Origin: Saccharopolyspora_D taberi
GTDB taxonomy: Bacteria; Actinomycetota; Actinomycetes; Mycobacteriales; Pseudonocardiaceae
Length of the DNA: 64,000 nucleotides
Direction of reading: 5' to 3'
NCBI RefSeq assembly: GCF_039534165.1
Contig: NZ_BAAAUX010000011.1
Coordinates: 620,001-684,000, forward strand
In this document: positions 8,598 to 17,835 of the stretch, piece by piece
Layout of the letters: every line of letters starts with the position of its first letter
Position numbering within the stretch: the first letter of the stretch is position 1
Notes under the pieces: generated by a model
Told to the model about the DNA's origin: nothing
The model's input: only the letters and a program-made list of their open reading frames with translations
Databases searched by the model: none
Translations under genes and position numbers: made by a program

Positions 8598-9229
8598 GCA
8601 GTGATACCTGTGGGGTAGGCCGAGCAGGCGACACCTACAGCCGCCATCTACCGGTAGCCGACGAGTTCGGCGGACCTGTCCCCCACTCGACCTCGACAAC
8701 CGTAGCGCCAGGCTCCCGGCCGGAAGCCATCGAGTTGGTCAAGCCGTAGACCTTCGCCAATCGCTGCTCTCGATCTGCGAGCAACGGGATGCACAACTGC
8801 GGCTTCCCGAGGCCGGCGGACCGTTCGAGCGCGACGACCCGAACCACCAATCTCTGATGATCATGTTCAGTGCACCGTCTCAGGGGAAGTGCTCAGGGGC
8901 CGGCATCGGGTCGTGACCGCGATGCGCGCCCAGACCCACGTCCCCGGCCGCCAGTGGGACCGCCGATTGCAACGCTTGGAACCAGGCCTCTCGGCACCAC
9001 ACTTGCGCTAGATGTTCATCGACGCCCAGCAGAGCATGAAACCTCGCCGCGATCGCCAGAACGCTCAATGACCGGCATATTCTGTGCCCATCCGGCCTCG
9101 AACGAAGCCGACCATCCAGCCCAACCCGCTGATGAGACGATCGAGCAAGGCGTTCCGCTACCGTGCTCGACTGCTGCGGGATCTTGCGCTGATGCCTCTC
9201 AGCGTCGCTAGCAATCTGTCTGAAGCGCG
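8598..9229. other. Gene-poor 0.6-kb interval
   Basis: Only short frames are present. The most protein-like is a 62-codon minus-strand frame at 8880-9068 (SVLAIAARFHALLGVDEHLAQVWCREAWFQAL), which may be a remnant of a larger gene. No ribosome binding site or domain was recognised. It separates the broken helicase from the ImmA gene pair. Confidence 0.35.
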
Positions 9230-10444
9230 TTATGATTGTCCGCCTCGCGATTCGCGCGTTCGGAGTCGCTGTCGTTCCAGCAGCGATACCACTCGACTGC
9301 CGCGTGGATAAGCACTCGCGTTGTCCGGCACGGATTGTGCACTCCCGGGAGACCGGGCTGTGACGGTGCGGAACAGATCAACCGGCACGCGACACTGTGC
9401 GACCAGTTGCGCCTCGTCGATGCCTTCCTGAGCCAGCAACTCCACGGCGCGCGGGAGCAGTGAGGGCTGCTCGATGGTACTGATCAAGCCGGGCTCGCTC
9501 CGCCGCCAGCCTCGGGTCGAAATGGTCGTCATGGCGTTGCGATAAGACACGTCACTGAGTCGCCCAAGCGAGCGCGCGCGGTATAGCAAGGCCTGCATAC
9601 TGACGCCCCACTGTTCTTTCAGACGTGCCAGGGTTTGCCAGACGTTGCCGCCCATGGTGGCCGGCAGCAGGTCGCGGATCTGCTCGGCCGGCATCAGCAG
9701 CTCAGCTGCGAAGCGGTGCGCCTGGTCCTCCACAACCCGGCCGCCCGGCTCGGCATCGCTGTGCATGACCAAGTGCCCCAGCTCGTGCGCCACGTCGAAG
9801 CGCTGGCGGTAGTAGTCCCGCTTGATCGGATTGAGGACCACGACAGAACGCAACCGGCTATCGAAGGAATAGGCGTCCACCGATGCCGCCTGCTCCGGGC
9901 TGAAGACCACCAGCACGCCGTGGTTCTCCAGCAGCCGGACAAGATGGCCAGCCGGCCCGGGCTCAATTCCCCACTGCTGTCGGACGAGCTGCGCCGCGCG
10001 CTCCGGTCCGTCACCGTCGCGGTCGTCAACGGCCACCGGCAGGCTCGGCACGTCGGATGGTGGGAACTCGACGTGCTTCTCCAGGCTGGTCGCGATGTCC
10101 ACGGCCACCTGCCCATAGGCGAAGGCCTGGTCGCGGGCGAGCTGGCTCGTGGAGCGCAGCGACCGGAAGTGCGGCGGGGTGCTGAGCGCGGCCACGTCAT
10201 CCGGACGGATGGCGAAGAAACCTGGCTCGATCGACAGGCTCAGCGCCAGCTGGGCCACCGTGGCGGCGGTGGGTCGCTTGGCCCCGGACTCCCACGCAGC
10301 CACGGCGGTCGGGCTTTTTTCTACCGTGGCGGCCAACTCGCTCTTACGTAGACCCGCGAGGTGGCGGGCCAGGGTCAGACGGGCTCCGTCGAAGAGGGCG
10401 GCGACGTCGGCTGCCCGGTCGGTTGTCGGCGTACGAGATTTCAC
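9230..10444 (-). CDS. XRE-family regulator fused to an ImmA/IrrE metallopeptidase domain
   Basis: 404 residues: an N-terminal XRE helix-turn-helix (about 18-75, TLARHLAGLRKSELAATVEKSPTAVAAWESG) and a COG2856/ImmA domain with the zinc-protease motif HELGH at 220-224 and RFAAELLMP downstream. ImmA-type proteases cleave partner repressors in mobile elements and stress circuits. The GTG start at 10444 overlaps the stop of the gene upstream (GTGA), so both are one transcript. The natural target may be that partner, or the protein may sense damage or phage attack on its own. Domains are seen; the target is inferred. Confidence 0.85.
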   Translation of the reverse strand: MKSRTPTTDRAADVAALFDGARLTLARHLAGLRKSELAATVEKSPTAVAAWESGAKRPTAATVAQLALSLSIEPGFFAIRPDDVAALSTPPHFRSLRSTSQLARDQAFAYGQVAVDIATSLEKHVEFPPSDVPSLPVAVDDRDGDGPERAAQLVRQQWGIEPGPAGHLVRLLENHGVLVVFSPEQAASVDAYSFDSRLRSVVVLNPIKRDYYRQRFDVAHELGHLVMHSDAEPGGRVVEDQAHRFAAELLMPAEQIRDLLPATMGGNVWQTLARLKEQWGVSMQALLYRARSLGRLSDVSYRNAMTTISTRGWRRSEPGLISTIEQPSLLPRAVELLAQEGIDEAQLVAQCRVPVDLFRTVTARSPGSAQSVPDNASAYPRGSRVVSLLERQRLRTRESRGGQS

Positions 10445-11244
10445 CGCTCACCACTAGCACGATCGCCACGATCCTCTTCGGACCGGCGGCGCAAACGGAC
10501 CGGCGCGTCCGGCACCGTGCTCGGCCCCGTCGGCAGCGGCGTATCGCCCTGTCGACGTCCCCCAGCCACAGGTGGGGTGCCCAGAAGATCGTGCCGCCAA
10601 TGCCAGGCCTGACCACCACCGGAGTTCAGCCGGGCACGGCCGAGAACCAGCTCGACCTGCTGGCTGATCGGGTCAAGGCTATGGGCGACGACAAACGTCA
10701 CCAACCCCAGTTCGTTCGCAGCGGTCGCCGCGAACTCCAGCCCGCCGACCTCCTCGTCAGCAAAGTCTTCGAAGAGCGACGGTTGCGGCGGCTCGGGATT
10801 GCGCTGGCCAGCCACCTGCTGCTTCGTCGGGCTCTTCTGAGGCCAAGGTATCCGGTCCAGCTTGCCGAACACGCACGAGGCCAACAGGAACCGATGATGA
10901 CCATGGGCCCAGCCGGGGCTGCCGTTGAGATTGGAGCGGCGGACCAGGCCGGGTGCCAGCCGCGGCATGGTCTCGATGTCGCGCTCGGACAGCTCGGCGT
11001 ACAGCAGGTCGAGATCAGAGTCATCGTCGCCGGAATGAACGGCGTAGCGCTCACAGGCAAAGACTCGATCCAGCCGGTTGCGGAAGTAGGTGAACCTGGT
11101 GTTGCCCAGCCACGCTGCATCGTGGCCATCGGCCTCGGAGTAGGCCTCCAACGACCGGGCGGTCGCCGAAAGGTACGCCCAGCGCACGCCGGCCAGAACC
11201 CCGGCATCCTCGAACTCCGCGATCACGTCCTGCTGTTCGCTCAC
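10441..11244 (-). CDS. Unknown protein translationally coupled to the XRE-ImmA protease
   Basis: 267 residues, GTG start at 11244, no recognised domain. The first 190 residues are acidic and helical with conserved-looking aromatic clusters (TRFTYFRNRLDRVFACERYAV, GWAHGHHRFLLASCVFG). The last 40 are a basic, low-complexity tail (RLRRRSEEDRGDRASGER). A promoter-like TTGACG (minus strand, 11284-11279) lies about 40 bp upstream of the start, with TGTAAA near 11257. It is the first gene of a two-gene unit with the ImmA-type protease and is a candidate protease substrate, toxin or sensor. I cannot name its family. Confidence 0.7.
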   Translation of the reverse strand: MSEQQDVIAEFEDAGVLAGVRWAYLSATARSLEAYSEADGHDAAWLGNTRFTYFRNRLDRVFACERYAVHSGDDDSDLDLLYAELSERDIETMPRLAPGLVRRSNLNGSPGWAHGHHRFLLASCVFGKLDRIPWPQKSPTKQQVAGQRNPEPPQPSLFEDFADEEVGGLEFAATAANELGLVTFVVAHSLDPISQQVELVLGRARLNSGGGQAWHWRHDLLGTPPVAGGRRQGDTPLPTGPSTVPDAPVRLRRRSEEDRGDRASGER

Positions 11245-11909
11245 GACCCTGAATTTACACCATAGCCAGTAATTGCCGCGTCAAAATGAACCAGTCTGGC
11301 ATGTCCCGCGCGCAGACAACACCATCGAACACGGATGCAGGGGAGGCGGCTGCCGAGGCGCAACGGGTTGCTGGAGCCGAAGCCCGGTCGCTGACCCGGC
11401 AGCGTCAATCTCTCCGCAGTCGAGGCGATCAGCGGCAACAACGGCATGATCTACCTTCCTGCCCTGATCAGCGACGCCTGGCGCACCGACCCTGTGACGG
11501 TCGCCGAGGCTGTGTGCCCGGTCATCGACGACGCCGCGGGGCCAGCTATAGGACCCGGGATCGCTGACGCGCTCGGCGACGACAACGAGCATCAAGCCGA
11601 CACGATCACGACCGCGCTCACCGCCCTCCTGTCCAGCCAGCAGGCGCCCGCGTTTGGTCAACTTCGCACCGGGCCACGTACCACCGTGCCCGCTCGCCGA
11701 TCCACGCTCACCCCAGCTGGTGCTCCCGCGCGGATCACCAACCCACACACCAAGGAGCCCCGCAAAGACCACCCAGGCGGGCGGCGTAGATCCACTCCCA
11801 CCGCGCGACCCCATTTCGCCCCAGTCGGAACGGATCCTCCCAAAATCCTCCCAAAAATCGGAGGCGGGCCCGCGCGGGCGATCACCGCAAGATCCACCCC
11901 GGAACGCCA
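11245..11909. other. Interval between the ImmA pair and tRNA-Pro; possible gene remnant
   Basis: A plus-strand frame beginning at ATG 11446 has a protein-like first 65 codons (YLPALISDAWRTDPVTVAEA, then GPGIADALGDDNEHQADTI), after which it degenerates into proline/arginine-rich shadow sequence up to 11922. It has no ribosome binding site and opens only after a stop at 11392-11394. I read it as a remnant rather than a gene. No integrase or excisionase is present next to the tRNA. Confidence 0.35.
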
Positions 11910-11954
11910 AACAGCCCGCTGACCTGCGCTTTCGCGCATGATCAGCGGGCTGTT
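11910..11954 (-). terminator. Terminator hairpin immediately downstream of tRNA-Pro
   Basis: A 13-bp perfect stem (AACAGCCCGCTGA, 11910-11922, with TCAGCGGGCTGTT, 11942-11954) lies 7 bp beyond the tRNA 3' end and probably ends tRNA transcription. Because it is intact, any integration event at this tRNA either carried a replacement terminator or happened beyond it. Confidence 0.7.
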
Positions 11955-11961
11955 GCGACCG

Positions 11962-12035
<74 letters not shown>

Positions 12036-12134
12036 GTCTGCACCCTCCGTGGGGTGCTTGGATAGCTTAGCGCACCGCCGGATGGGCGATCATCACCCCC
12101 CTGGTGGTGGCCGAAGCGCAGGTCAGGAGGGTTC

Positions 12135-12746
12135 GTGGCTGAGTTGGATCATCTGGTGTTCGCCGGGCCGGATCTGGGGGCGGCGGTGGCGCTGGTGGCG
12201 GAGTTGACCGGGGTGCGGCCGGTGCCGGGTGGGCGGCACCCGCGTGTCGGGACCGCCAACCACCTGCTCGGGCTTGGCGGGGGCGCCTACCTGGAAGTGA
12301 TCGGGCCGGATCCGGAGGCTCCGGAGCCGGCGGGGCCTCGCCCGTTCGGGATCGACCGGCTGGTCGAACCCGGGCTGGTGAGCTGGGCGGTCCGGACACC
12401 GGACCTGGAGTCGACGGCGCGGGCCGCTGCCGCGGTCGGCTACGACCCGGGGGCGCCGCAGCCGCTGTCGCGGTCCACGCCGGACGGCGTGCTGCTGGAG
12501 TGGCGGCTGACGCCTTTCCCGTCCGACCGGCTGTTCCCGTTCCTCATCGACTGGGGCGAGACCCGGCATCCGAGCGAAGGGCTGCCGGTGGTCCCGCTGC
12601 GGTCGCTGCACGGGGTGCATCCGCGTCCTGGAGACGTGCGGCCGGCGCTGGACGCGCTCGGGGCCGGGGTCGACGTGGTCGCGGGGAACCGGGTCGGGCT
12701 GGTCGCGACGTTGGAGGGGCCTGGTGGCGAGATCGTCCTCAGCTAG
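12135..12746 (+). CDS. VOC/glyoxalase-like domain protein
   Basis: 203 residues of the glyoxalase-like family (two beta-alpha-beta-beta-beta modules). The N-terminus has the characteristic DHLVFAGPDLGAAVALVAELTG followed by GTANHLLGLGGGAYLEVIGPDPE, with His and Glu in metal-site positions. The catalytic activity cannot be read. The GTG start at 12135 has AGGAGGG seven bases upstream. The last 23 bp overlap the GTG start of the downstream malY-like gene, so the two are co-translated. It is the first gene after the tRNA-Pro. Confidence 0.75.
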   Translation: MAELDHLVFAGPDLGAAVALVAELTGVRPVPGGRHPRVGTANHLLGLGGGAYLEVIGPDPEAPEPAGPRPFGIDRLVEPGLVSWAVRTPDLESTARAAAAVGYDPGAPQPLSRSTPDGVLLEWRLTPFPSDRLFPFLIDWGETRHPSEGLPVVPLRSLHGVHPRPGDVRPALDALGAGVDVVAGNRVGLVATLEGPGGEIVLS

Positions 12747-13896
12747 CGCTCGGCTGCACGCCGAGATCGACGCGTTGCGGGAGGCGGACCTCCGGCGGCG
12801 CCGCACGCTGAAGTGGGGTGCGATCGACGCCGACGTCCTGCCCGCGTGGGTCGCGGAGATGGACTACCCGGTCGCCCCGGCCGCGACCGAGGCGGTGATC
12901 GCCGCGGTCGCGAAGGGAGACCTCGGGTACCCGGTGGCCCGGGCGTACGTCGAGGCGTTCGCCCGGTGGGCGTGGGAGCGCCAGCAGTGGCGGGTGGAAC
13001 CCGCGCAGCTCACGCCCGTCGCGGACGTGCTCGCGGGGATCGAGTCCGCCCTGCACACCCTGACCGCGCCCGGTGACGGCGTCGTGGTGCTGACGCCCAC
13101 CTATCCCGCGTTCCTGCGGATTCTGAAAAAGCTCGGGCGGCGGTTGTCCGAATGCGCGCTGCTCGACGGTCCGGACGGGTGGCGGATGGACTTCGACGCG
13201 ATCTCCGACGCACTGGCCGGTGGGGCGAAGGCGGTCGTGCTGTGCCATCCGCACAACCCGACCGGACGGGTGTGGTCGCGGGCCGAGCTCACGACGCTGG
13301 CCGGACTGGTCGACGCCCACGGCGCGCACGTGGTCTCCGACGAGATCCACGCGCCGCTCGCGGCGGACTTCGTGCCCTACGGGCTGATCGCCGGGCACTC
13401 CGTAACCGTCACCAGCGTGACCAAGGGCTGGAACGTCGCCGGGCTCAAGGGCGCCGTGCTGGTCTGCCAGCCGGAGACCGCGCGGGTCGCGGCGGCGATC
13501 CCGCCGCACGAGCGGCAGCGGGCTTCGGTGCCGAGCCTGGCCGCCGGGGCCGCGCTGTGGAGCGATGACGGCGGCTGGCTCGCCGCGATCCGCGACTACC
13601 TGGCGCTGACCCGGGCCGAGCTGCGCAAGTGGGTCGACGACCGGCCCGGGATCCGGTGGCACACCGCCGAAACCGGGTACCTGGCGTGGCTGGACGTCCG
13701 CGACGCCGGTCTGGGCCCGGACCCGGCGGAGGTGGTCCTCGACCGGGCCCGGGTCGCCCTCGATCCCGGTTCCCGTTACGCGCCAACGGGTTCCGCGGTC
13801 GCCGACGGCTTCATCCGGTTCAACCACGCCACTTCCGTGCCGTTGCTGCGGACGATGCTGGGCCGGATCGGCGACCTGCTGGACTCAGTCCAATGA
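12724..13896 (+). CDS. MalY/PatB-type PLP aminotransferase (C-S lyase family)
   Basis: 390 residues, fold-type I PLP enzyme. LKWGAIDADVLPAWVAEMDYPVAPA at the N-terminus, CHPHNPTGRVWS, DEIHAPL and the Schiff-base motif SVTKGWNVAGLKGA are all intact. A likely activity is cystathionine or cysteine-conjugate beta-lyase (pyruvate, ammonia and thiol release) or aminotransfer. GTG start inside the VOC gene; the 3' end overlaps the transporter gene by 12 bp on the opposite strand. The island carries a divergent paralogue at 1333, so the genome has at least two. Confidence 0.9.
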   Translation: MARSSSASARLHAEIDALREADLRRRRTLKWGAIDADVLPAWVAEMDYPVAPAATEAVIAAVAKGDLGYPVARAYVEAFARWAWERQQWRVEPAQLTPVADVLAGIESALHTLTAPGDGVVVLTPTYPAFLRILKKLGRRLSECALLDGPDGWRMDFDAISDALAGGAKAVVLCHPHNPTGRVWSRAELTTLAGLVDAHGAHVVSDEIHAPLAADFVPYGLIAGHSVTVTSVTKGWNVAGLKGAVLVCQPETARVAAAIPPHERQRASVPSLAAGAALWSDDGGWLAAIRDYLALTRAELRKWVDDRPGIRWHTAETGYLAWLDVRDAGLGPDPAEVVLDRARVALDPGSRYAPTGSAVADGFIRFNHATSVPLLRTMLGRIGDLLDSVQ

Positions 13897-15186
13897 GGAC
13901 TCGCGGGTCTCCTTCGACGCCAGCAGCGCGAGCAGGGTGATCGCGGCCATCGCCGCCAGGTACACGCCGACCCAGCCGAGGCCGTAGTTGCCGGCCAGCC
14001 AGGTGGCGACGTACGGCGCGAGGGACGCGCCGAGCAGGCCGCCGAGGTTGTAGGCCACCGACGAGCCCGTGTAGCGGACCGCCGTCGGGAACAGCTCCGG
14101 CAGGACCGCGCCCATCGGGCCGAAGGTCATGCCCATCAGGCCGAGGCCGACGACCAGGAACGACACCGTGGCAAGCAGCGAGTCCGCGCCGAACCACGGA
14201 CCCGTCAGCAGGCCGAAGGCGATGATCGCGGCGGTGGTGATGATCAGCGTCGGCCTGCGGCCGTAGCGGTCGGCGAGCACGCCCGCGACCGGCACCGTCA
14301 GGCCGAAGAACACCACGCCGACCAGCAGCATCACCAGGAACGACGTGCGGTCGTAGCCGAGCCCGGCCTCGGACGTGCCGTAGGACAGCGTGAACACCGT
14401 CATCAGGTAGAACAGCACGTAGGTGGCCAGCATGATGAAGGTGCCCAGCACCACGGCCTTGAAGTCGGTGCGGAACAGCTGGGCGAACGGGACCTTCGCC
14501 CGCGCGTCCTGCTCGACGACCTTGGTGAACGCCGGCGTCTCGGTCAGCGTCAGCCTCACCCACAGGCCGACCGCGACCAGCACCGCCGACACCAGGAACG
14601 GCACCCGCCAGCCCCAGGACAGGAACGTCTGCTCGTCCATCACCCCGGCCAGCACCAGGAACAGGCCGTTGGCGAAGAAGAACCCGATCGGCGCCCCCAG
14701 CTGCGGGAACGTGCCGAAGAACGCCCGCCTGCCCGCGGGCGCGTTCTCGGTGGCCAGCAGCGCCGCACCGCCCCACTCGCCGCCGAGGCCGAGGCCCTGA
14801 CCGAACCGGCACAGCGCCAGCAGCAGCGGCGCGAACACGCCGATCTGAGCGTAACCGGGCAGCACGCCGATCAGCACCGTCGAGATGCCCATCGTCAGCA
14901 GCGAGGCGACCAGCGTCGACTTCCGGCCGATGCGGTCGCCGAAGTGCCCGAACAGCGCCGAGCCGACCGGCCGCGCCACGAACGCGATCGCGAAGGTCGC
15001 CAGCGACTGCAGGGTCGCCGCGGTGGCGTCCCCGGCCGGGAAGAACAGCTGCGGGAAGACCAGCACCGCGGCGGTGGCGTAGACGTAGAAGTCGTAGAAC
15101 TCGATGGACGTTCCCACCAGGCTGGCGACCACGACCTGGCGGGTCGAGTTCCGCGGTGCCGCGGGGGCGGCTTGGTCGACAGCCAT
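13885..15186 (-). CDS. MHS-family MFS transporter (metabolite:H+ symporter)
   Basis: 433 residues, about 12 membrane helices. The MHS/ShiA-ProP subgroup is recognisable from SLVGTSIEFYDFYVYATAA at the start, GHFGDRIGRKSTL after helix 2 and RFGQGLGLGGEWGGAALLATENAP around helix 4. It is predicted to import an organic acid, betaine or small sugar-acid by proton symport. The ATG at 15186 has AGGAGG upstream, and a TAGCGGG-N10-CCCGCTA inverted repeat (15219-15242) covers its likely -10 region. It lies head-to-tail behind the sugar oxidoreductase gene, so it may supply substrate to that locus. Confidence 0.9.
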   Translation of the reverse strand: MAVDQAAPAAPRNSTRQVVVASLVGTSIEFYDFYVYATAAVLVFPQLFFPAGDATAATLQSLATFAIAFVARPVGSALFGHFGDRIGRKSTLVASLLTMGISTVLIGVLPGYAQIGVFAPLLLALCRFGQGLGLGGEWGGAALLATENAPAGRRAFFGTFPQLGAPIGFFFANGLFLVLAGVMDEQTFLSWGWRVPFLVSAVLVAVGLWVRLTLTETPAFTKVVEQDARAKVPFAQLFRTDFKAVVLGTFIMLATYVLFYLMTVFTLSYGTSEAGLGYDRTSFLVMLLVGVVFFGLTVPVAGVLADRYGRRPTLIITTAAIIAFGLLTGPWFGADSLLATVSFLVVGLGLMGMTFGPMGAVLPELFPTAVRYTGSSVAYNLGGLLGASLAPYVATWLAGNYGLGWVGVYLAAMAAITLLALLASKETRESSLD

Positions 15187-15218
15187 GGCGCCGAACCTCC
15201 TAGATCACGCGATTGGAC

Positions 15219-15242
15219 TAGCGGGACTCTATCCGCCCGCTA
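15219..15242. promoter_or_regulatory. Inverted-repeat operator upstream of the MHS transporter
   Basis: TAGCGGG and CCCGCTA arms (15219-15225 and 15236-15242) around a 10-bp centre. The centre contains TAGAGT on the minus strand (15231-15226), a plausible -10 box for the transporter. The cognate repressor is unknown; the ROK protein at 16463 is one candidate. Confidence 0.5.
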
Positions 15243-15268
15243 CCAACTGGCGGGATCCGACTCCCAGA

Positions 15269-16375
15269 TCATGGGCGCTGGGTCACAGGCGCCGGCCGCT
15301 CGGTGGTGCTGGTGATCTCGGTGACCCCGTCCGCGATGTCGCGGTCCTCCAAGGCCGAAAGCACTTCCAGGACGTGGTAGGCGAACTCGCCGCTGGCGCG
15401 GTGCGGCTCGCCGCCGAGGTGCGCCGCCAGGTCGGCCACGCCCAGCGCGCGGAACGGCGTGGGCGGGTCGGGCGTGACCCGGGGCATGACCGGCGGGACC
15501 TCGGACCAGTCCTCGTCGCCGCGGCGCCGGACCAGCACCGGGCCGTCGAAGGTGTTGGGATCGGGCAGGTGCAGGGTGCCGCCGGTGCCGTAGATCTCCA
15601 GGTGCGGCAGCGTGGTGTCCCAGACGTCGAAGCTGTACATCGCCGTGACCACCGCGCCGGAGGCGAACTTCAGCAGTGCGCTGGCGTGCGTGTCGACCTC
15701 GACGTCGATGCGGTCGACCCGCCGCTCCGGCGCGGTCACCACGATCTGCTCGGCCGCCCGGTCGGTGACCCCGACGACGTGGCTGACCGGGCCGAGCAGG
15801 TTGACCAGCGCCGCCAGGTGGTACGGACCCCAGTCCAGCACCGGGCCGCCGCCGTCGCGGAACAGGAACGACGGGTCCTGGTGCCAGGTCTCGACCCGGG
15901 ACGAGCGCACGAACGAGGTCGCGGCGAACGGGCGCCCGATGAGCCCGCTGTCGACGGCGGCGCGGGCGGTCTGCGCCGCCGAACCGAGGAAGGTGTCCGG
16001 GGCGCAGCCGAGGACCCTGCCGGTTTCGGCCGCCACGGCCAGGTTCTCCCGCGCCTTCGCGGTCGTGGCCGCCAGAGGCTTCTCGACGTAGACGTGCTTG
16101 CCCGCCCGCAGGGCGGCTTCGGTGAGCTCGGCGTGGAACGCGGGCTGGGTGATGTTGACGACGATGTCGACGTCCGGGTCGGCGAGCAGCGCGTCGGCGT
16201 CGCCCCAGGCGGGGATGTCCCACTTCCGCGCGCCCGCGCGGGCGCGCTCCTGGTCGAGGTCGGCCACCCGCACGATGGGGAGGTGGTCGACCATGCCCAG
16301 TCCGCGGGCGTAGGCGCCGAAAATGCTTCCGGCGCCGAGGATTCCGACGCGCAGGGTCTCCGGGGTGTCGGTCAT
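15269..16375 (-). CDS. Gfo/Idh/MocA-family NAD(P)-dependent oxidoreductase
   Basis: 368 residues. N-terminal Rossmann fold with GILGAGSIFGAYARGL (residues 8-23), and the family's catalytic-region signature EKPLAATTAKARENL with the conserved EKP lysine near residue 99. The C-terminal half is the alpha/beta dehydrogenase domain, including DWGPYHLAALVNLLG with a conserved histidine. These enzymes oxidise a sugar or cyclitol hydroxyl, often at C3, using NAD(P)+. It ends 82 bp before the MHS transporter start and is transcribed in the same direction as the ROK repressor upstream. Substrate not determinable. Confidence 0.88.
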   Translation of the reverse strand: MTDTPETLRVGILGAGSIFGAYARGLGMVDHLPIVRVADLDQERARAGARKWDIPAWGDADALLADPDVDIVVNITQPAFHAELTEAALRAGKHVYVEKPLAATTAKARENLAVAAETGRVLGCAPDTFLGSAAQTARAAVDSGLIGRPFAATSFVRSSRVETWHQDPSFLFRDGGGPVLDWGPYHLAALVNLLGPVSHVVGVTDRAAEQIVVTAPERRVDRIDVEVDTHASALLKFASGAVVTAMYSFDVWDTTLPHLEIYGTGGTLHLPDPNTFDGPVLVRRRGDEDWSEVPPVMPRVTPDPPTPFRALGVADLAAHLGGEPHRASGEFAYHVLEVLSALEDRDIADGVTEITSTTERPAPVTQRP

Positions 16376-16462
16376 GGTGGCGGTCTCCGCATCTGGCGAG
16401 GGCGAGGGCGCGGAAACCGGGCCGTGAGACGCGAGAAGGATCAGGCGGCCACCGGTCGCGTG

Positions 16463-17665
16463 TCAAGGGATCAGGTCGGAAATCCCGGGCGGTGCAAGGA
16501 CGTTCTCGATCGCCGCGACCGCGGCGCCCGCCAGTCCCGCCGACCGGCCCAGGGTGCTCGCGGCCAGCGACAGGTGCCGGGTGGCCAGCGGCAGCGCCCG
16601 CCGGTAGACGACGCTGCGCACCCCGGCCAGGACGTCGTCGCTGGCGGCGGTGATCAGGCCGCCGAGCACGATCCGCTTCGGGTTGTAGAAGTGCACGAGC
16701 ATGGCCACGACCTCGCCGATCGTCGCGGCGGCCGACCGGGTCAGCCGCACCGCCGCCGGGTCGCCGTCCCGCAGCAGCCGGGCCAGGTCCTCGATCCCGC
16801 CGTCGTGCTCCAGCCTGCGCAGCACCGCGCCCGCCGACGCGACGGCCTCGACGCAGCCGACGTTGCCGCACTGGCACACGACGTCGTCGGCGCCGGGGAC
16901 GCGGATGTGCCCGATGTCGCCCGCCGCGCCGTCTGCTCCCCGGTGCAGTTCCCCCGCCGCGGACACGATCCCGCCGCCGATCCCGGTGCCGATCTTGAGG
17001 AACAGCAGCGGGGACTCCTCCGGCGGCAGCGCGCGGGCCTCGCCGAGGGCCATCAGGTTGACCTCGTTGTCCACCAGGGCGGCGCACCCGAACCGCTCCG
17101 ACATCGTGGCTCCGACGGGAAACCCGTCCCAGCCGGGCATGATCGGCGGTCGCACCGGCATGCCCATCCGCGGGTCGACCGGTCCCGGCAGCCCCAGCAC
17201 GAGCGCCTTCACCTCGGCCTCGGCGACCTCCGCCGTGGCCAGCAGCGCGCGCAGGTGGCCGGTGAGCTCGTCGAGCGCCCGCTCCGGGCCGAGCGCGATG
17301 TCGAGCGCCACCTGCGTCTCGGCGAGCACGTTCTGCCCGAGGTCGGCGACCGCGAGCCGGGCGCTGTGCACACCGGAGTCGGCGACGATGACGACTCCCG
17401 CGCGCGGCGCCAGGGCCAGCCGGTGCGCCGGACGTCCCCGGCCGCCACTGCTGCGAACGCCGGACTCGACGACCACTCCGGCCGCGATCAGCGCGTCGAG
17501 GTGGTGGTTGACGGTCGACCGCGAGAGCCCGGTCTCCCGGACCAGGTCGCCCCGGCTGTCGGCGGCGCCGGAGGCGATCAGCCGGGCCAGCGCGCTGTGC
17601 ACGAGGTTGCCGTCGGCACGCCCCGACGTCCCGGGTACCGCCAGCCGGACGGGTTTCCACGCCAT
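16463..17665 (-). CDS. ROK-family transcriptional repressor
   Basis: 400 residues. N-terminal winged helix-turn-helix (about 25-80, DLVRETGLSRSTVNHHLDALIAAGVV), then a ROK sugar-kinase-like domain with GTGIGGGI (phosphate-binding region) and the ROK zinc motif CQCGNVGCVEAVAS near residue 265. Such proteins repress sugar catabolic genes until their sugar effector binds. The ATG at 17665 was chosen because the helix-turn-helix begins soon after it; the frame is open further upstream but crosses the AT-rich divergent promoter. It lies between the two Gfo/Idh/MocA genes, which it probably controls. Confidence 0.88.
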   Translation of the reverse strand: MAWKPVRLAVPGTSGRADGNLVHSALARLIASGAADSRGDLVRETGLSRSTVNHHLDALIAAGVVVESGVRSSGGRGRPAHRLALAPRAGVVIVADSGVHSARLAVADLGQNVLAETQVALDIALGPERALDELTGHLRALLATAEVAEAEVKALVLGLPGPVDPRMGMPVRPPIMPGWDGFPVGATMSERFGCAALVDNEVNLMALGEARALPPEESPLLFLKIGTGIGGGIVSAAGELHRGADGAAGDIGHIRVPGADDVVCQCGNVGCVEAVASAGAVLRRLEHDGGIEDLARLLRDGDPAAVRLTRSAAATIGEVVAMLVHFYNPKRIVLGGLITAASDDVLAGVRSVVYRRALPLATRHLSLAASTLGRSAGLAGAAVAAIENVLAPPGISDLIP

Positions 17666-17835
17666 CGACACCACACCAATTCGGTCGCGAATATGACTGA
17701 AAAGAAAATAAATCAAAGCTCTTGTGGACCGAAATATCACACCTCTAGCTTCGTTCGTGCGAAATCCGGGCGTGAGACACCCGCGGAAGTTGCCAAAAAC
17801 CACAGCGACCGAAAACCACGTCGAGGAGGCACCGG
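17666..17835. promoter_or_regulatory. AT-rich divergent promoter with candidate ROK operators
   Basis: This 170-bp divergent spacer has a run of A/T (about 17690-17720) that contrasts sharply with the flanks. ATTCG-N4-CGAAT at 17679-17692 is a perfect inverted repeat, and TTCG-N6-CGAA occurs at 17751-17764. Both are plausible sites for the ROK repressor controlling its own gene and the rightward oxidoreductase/isomerase operon. Confidence 0.55.
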
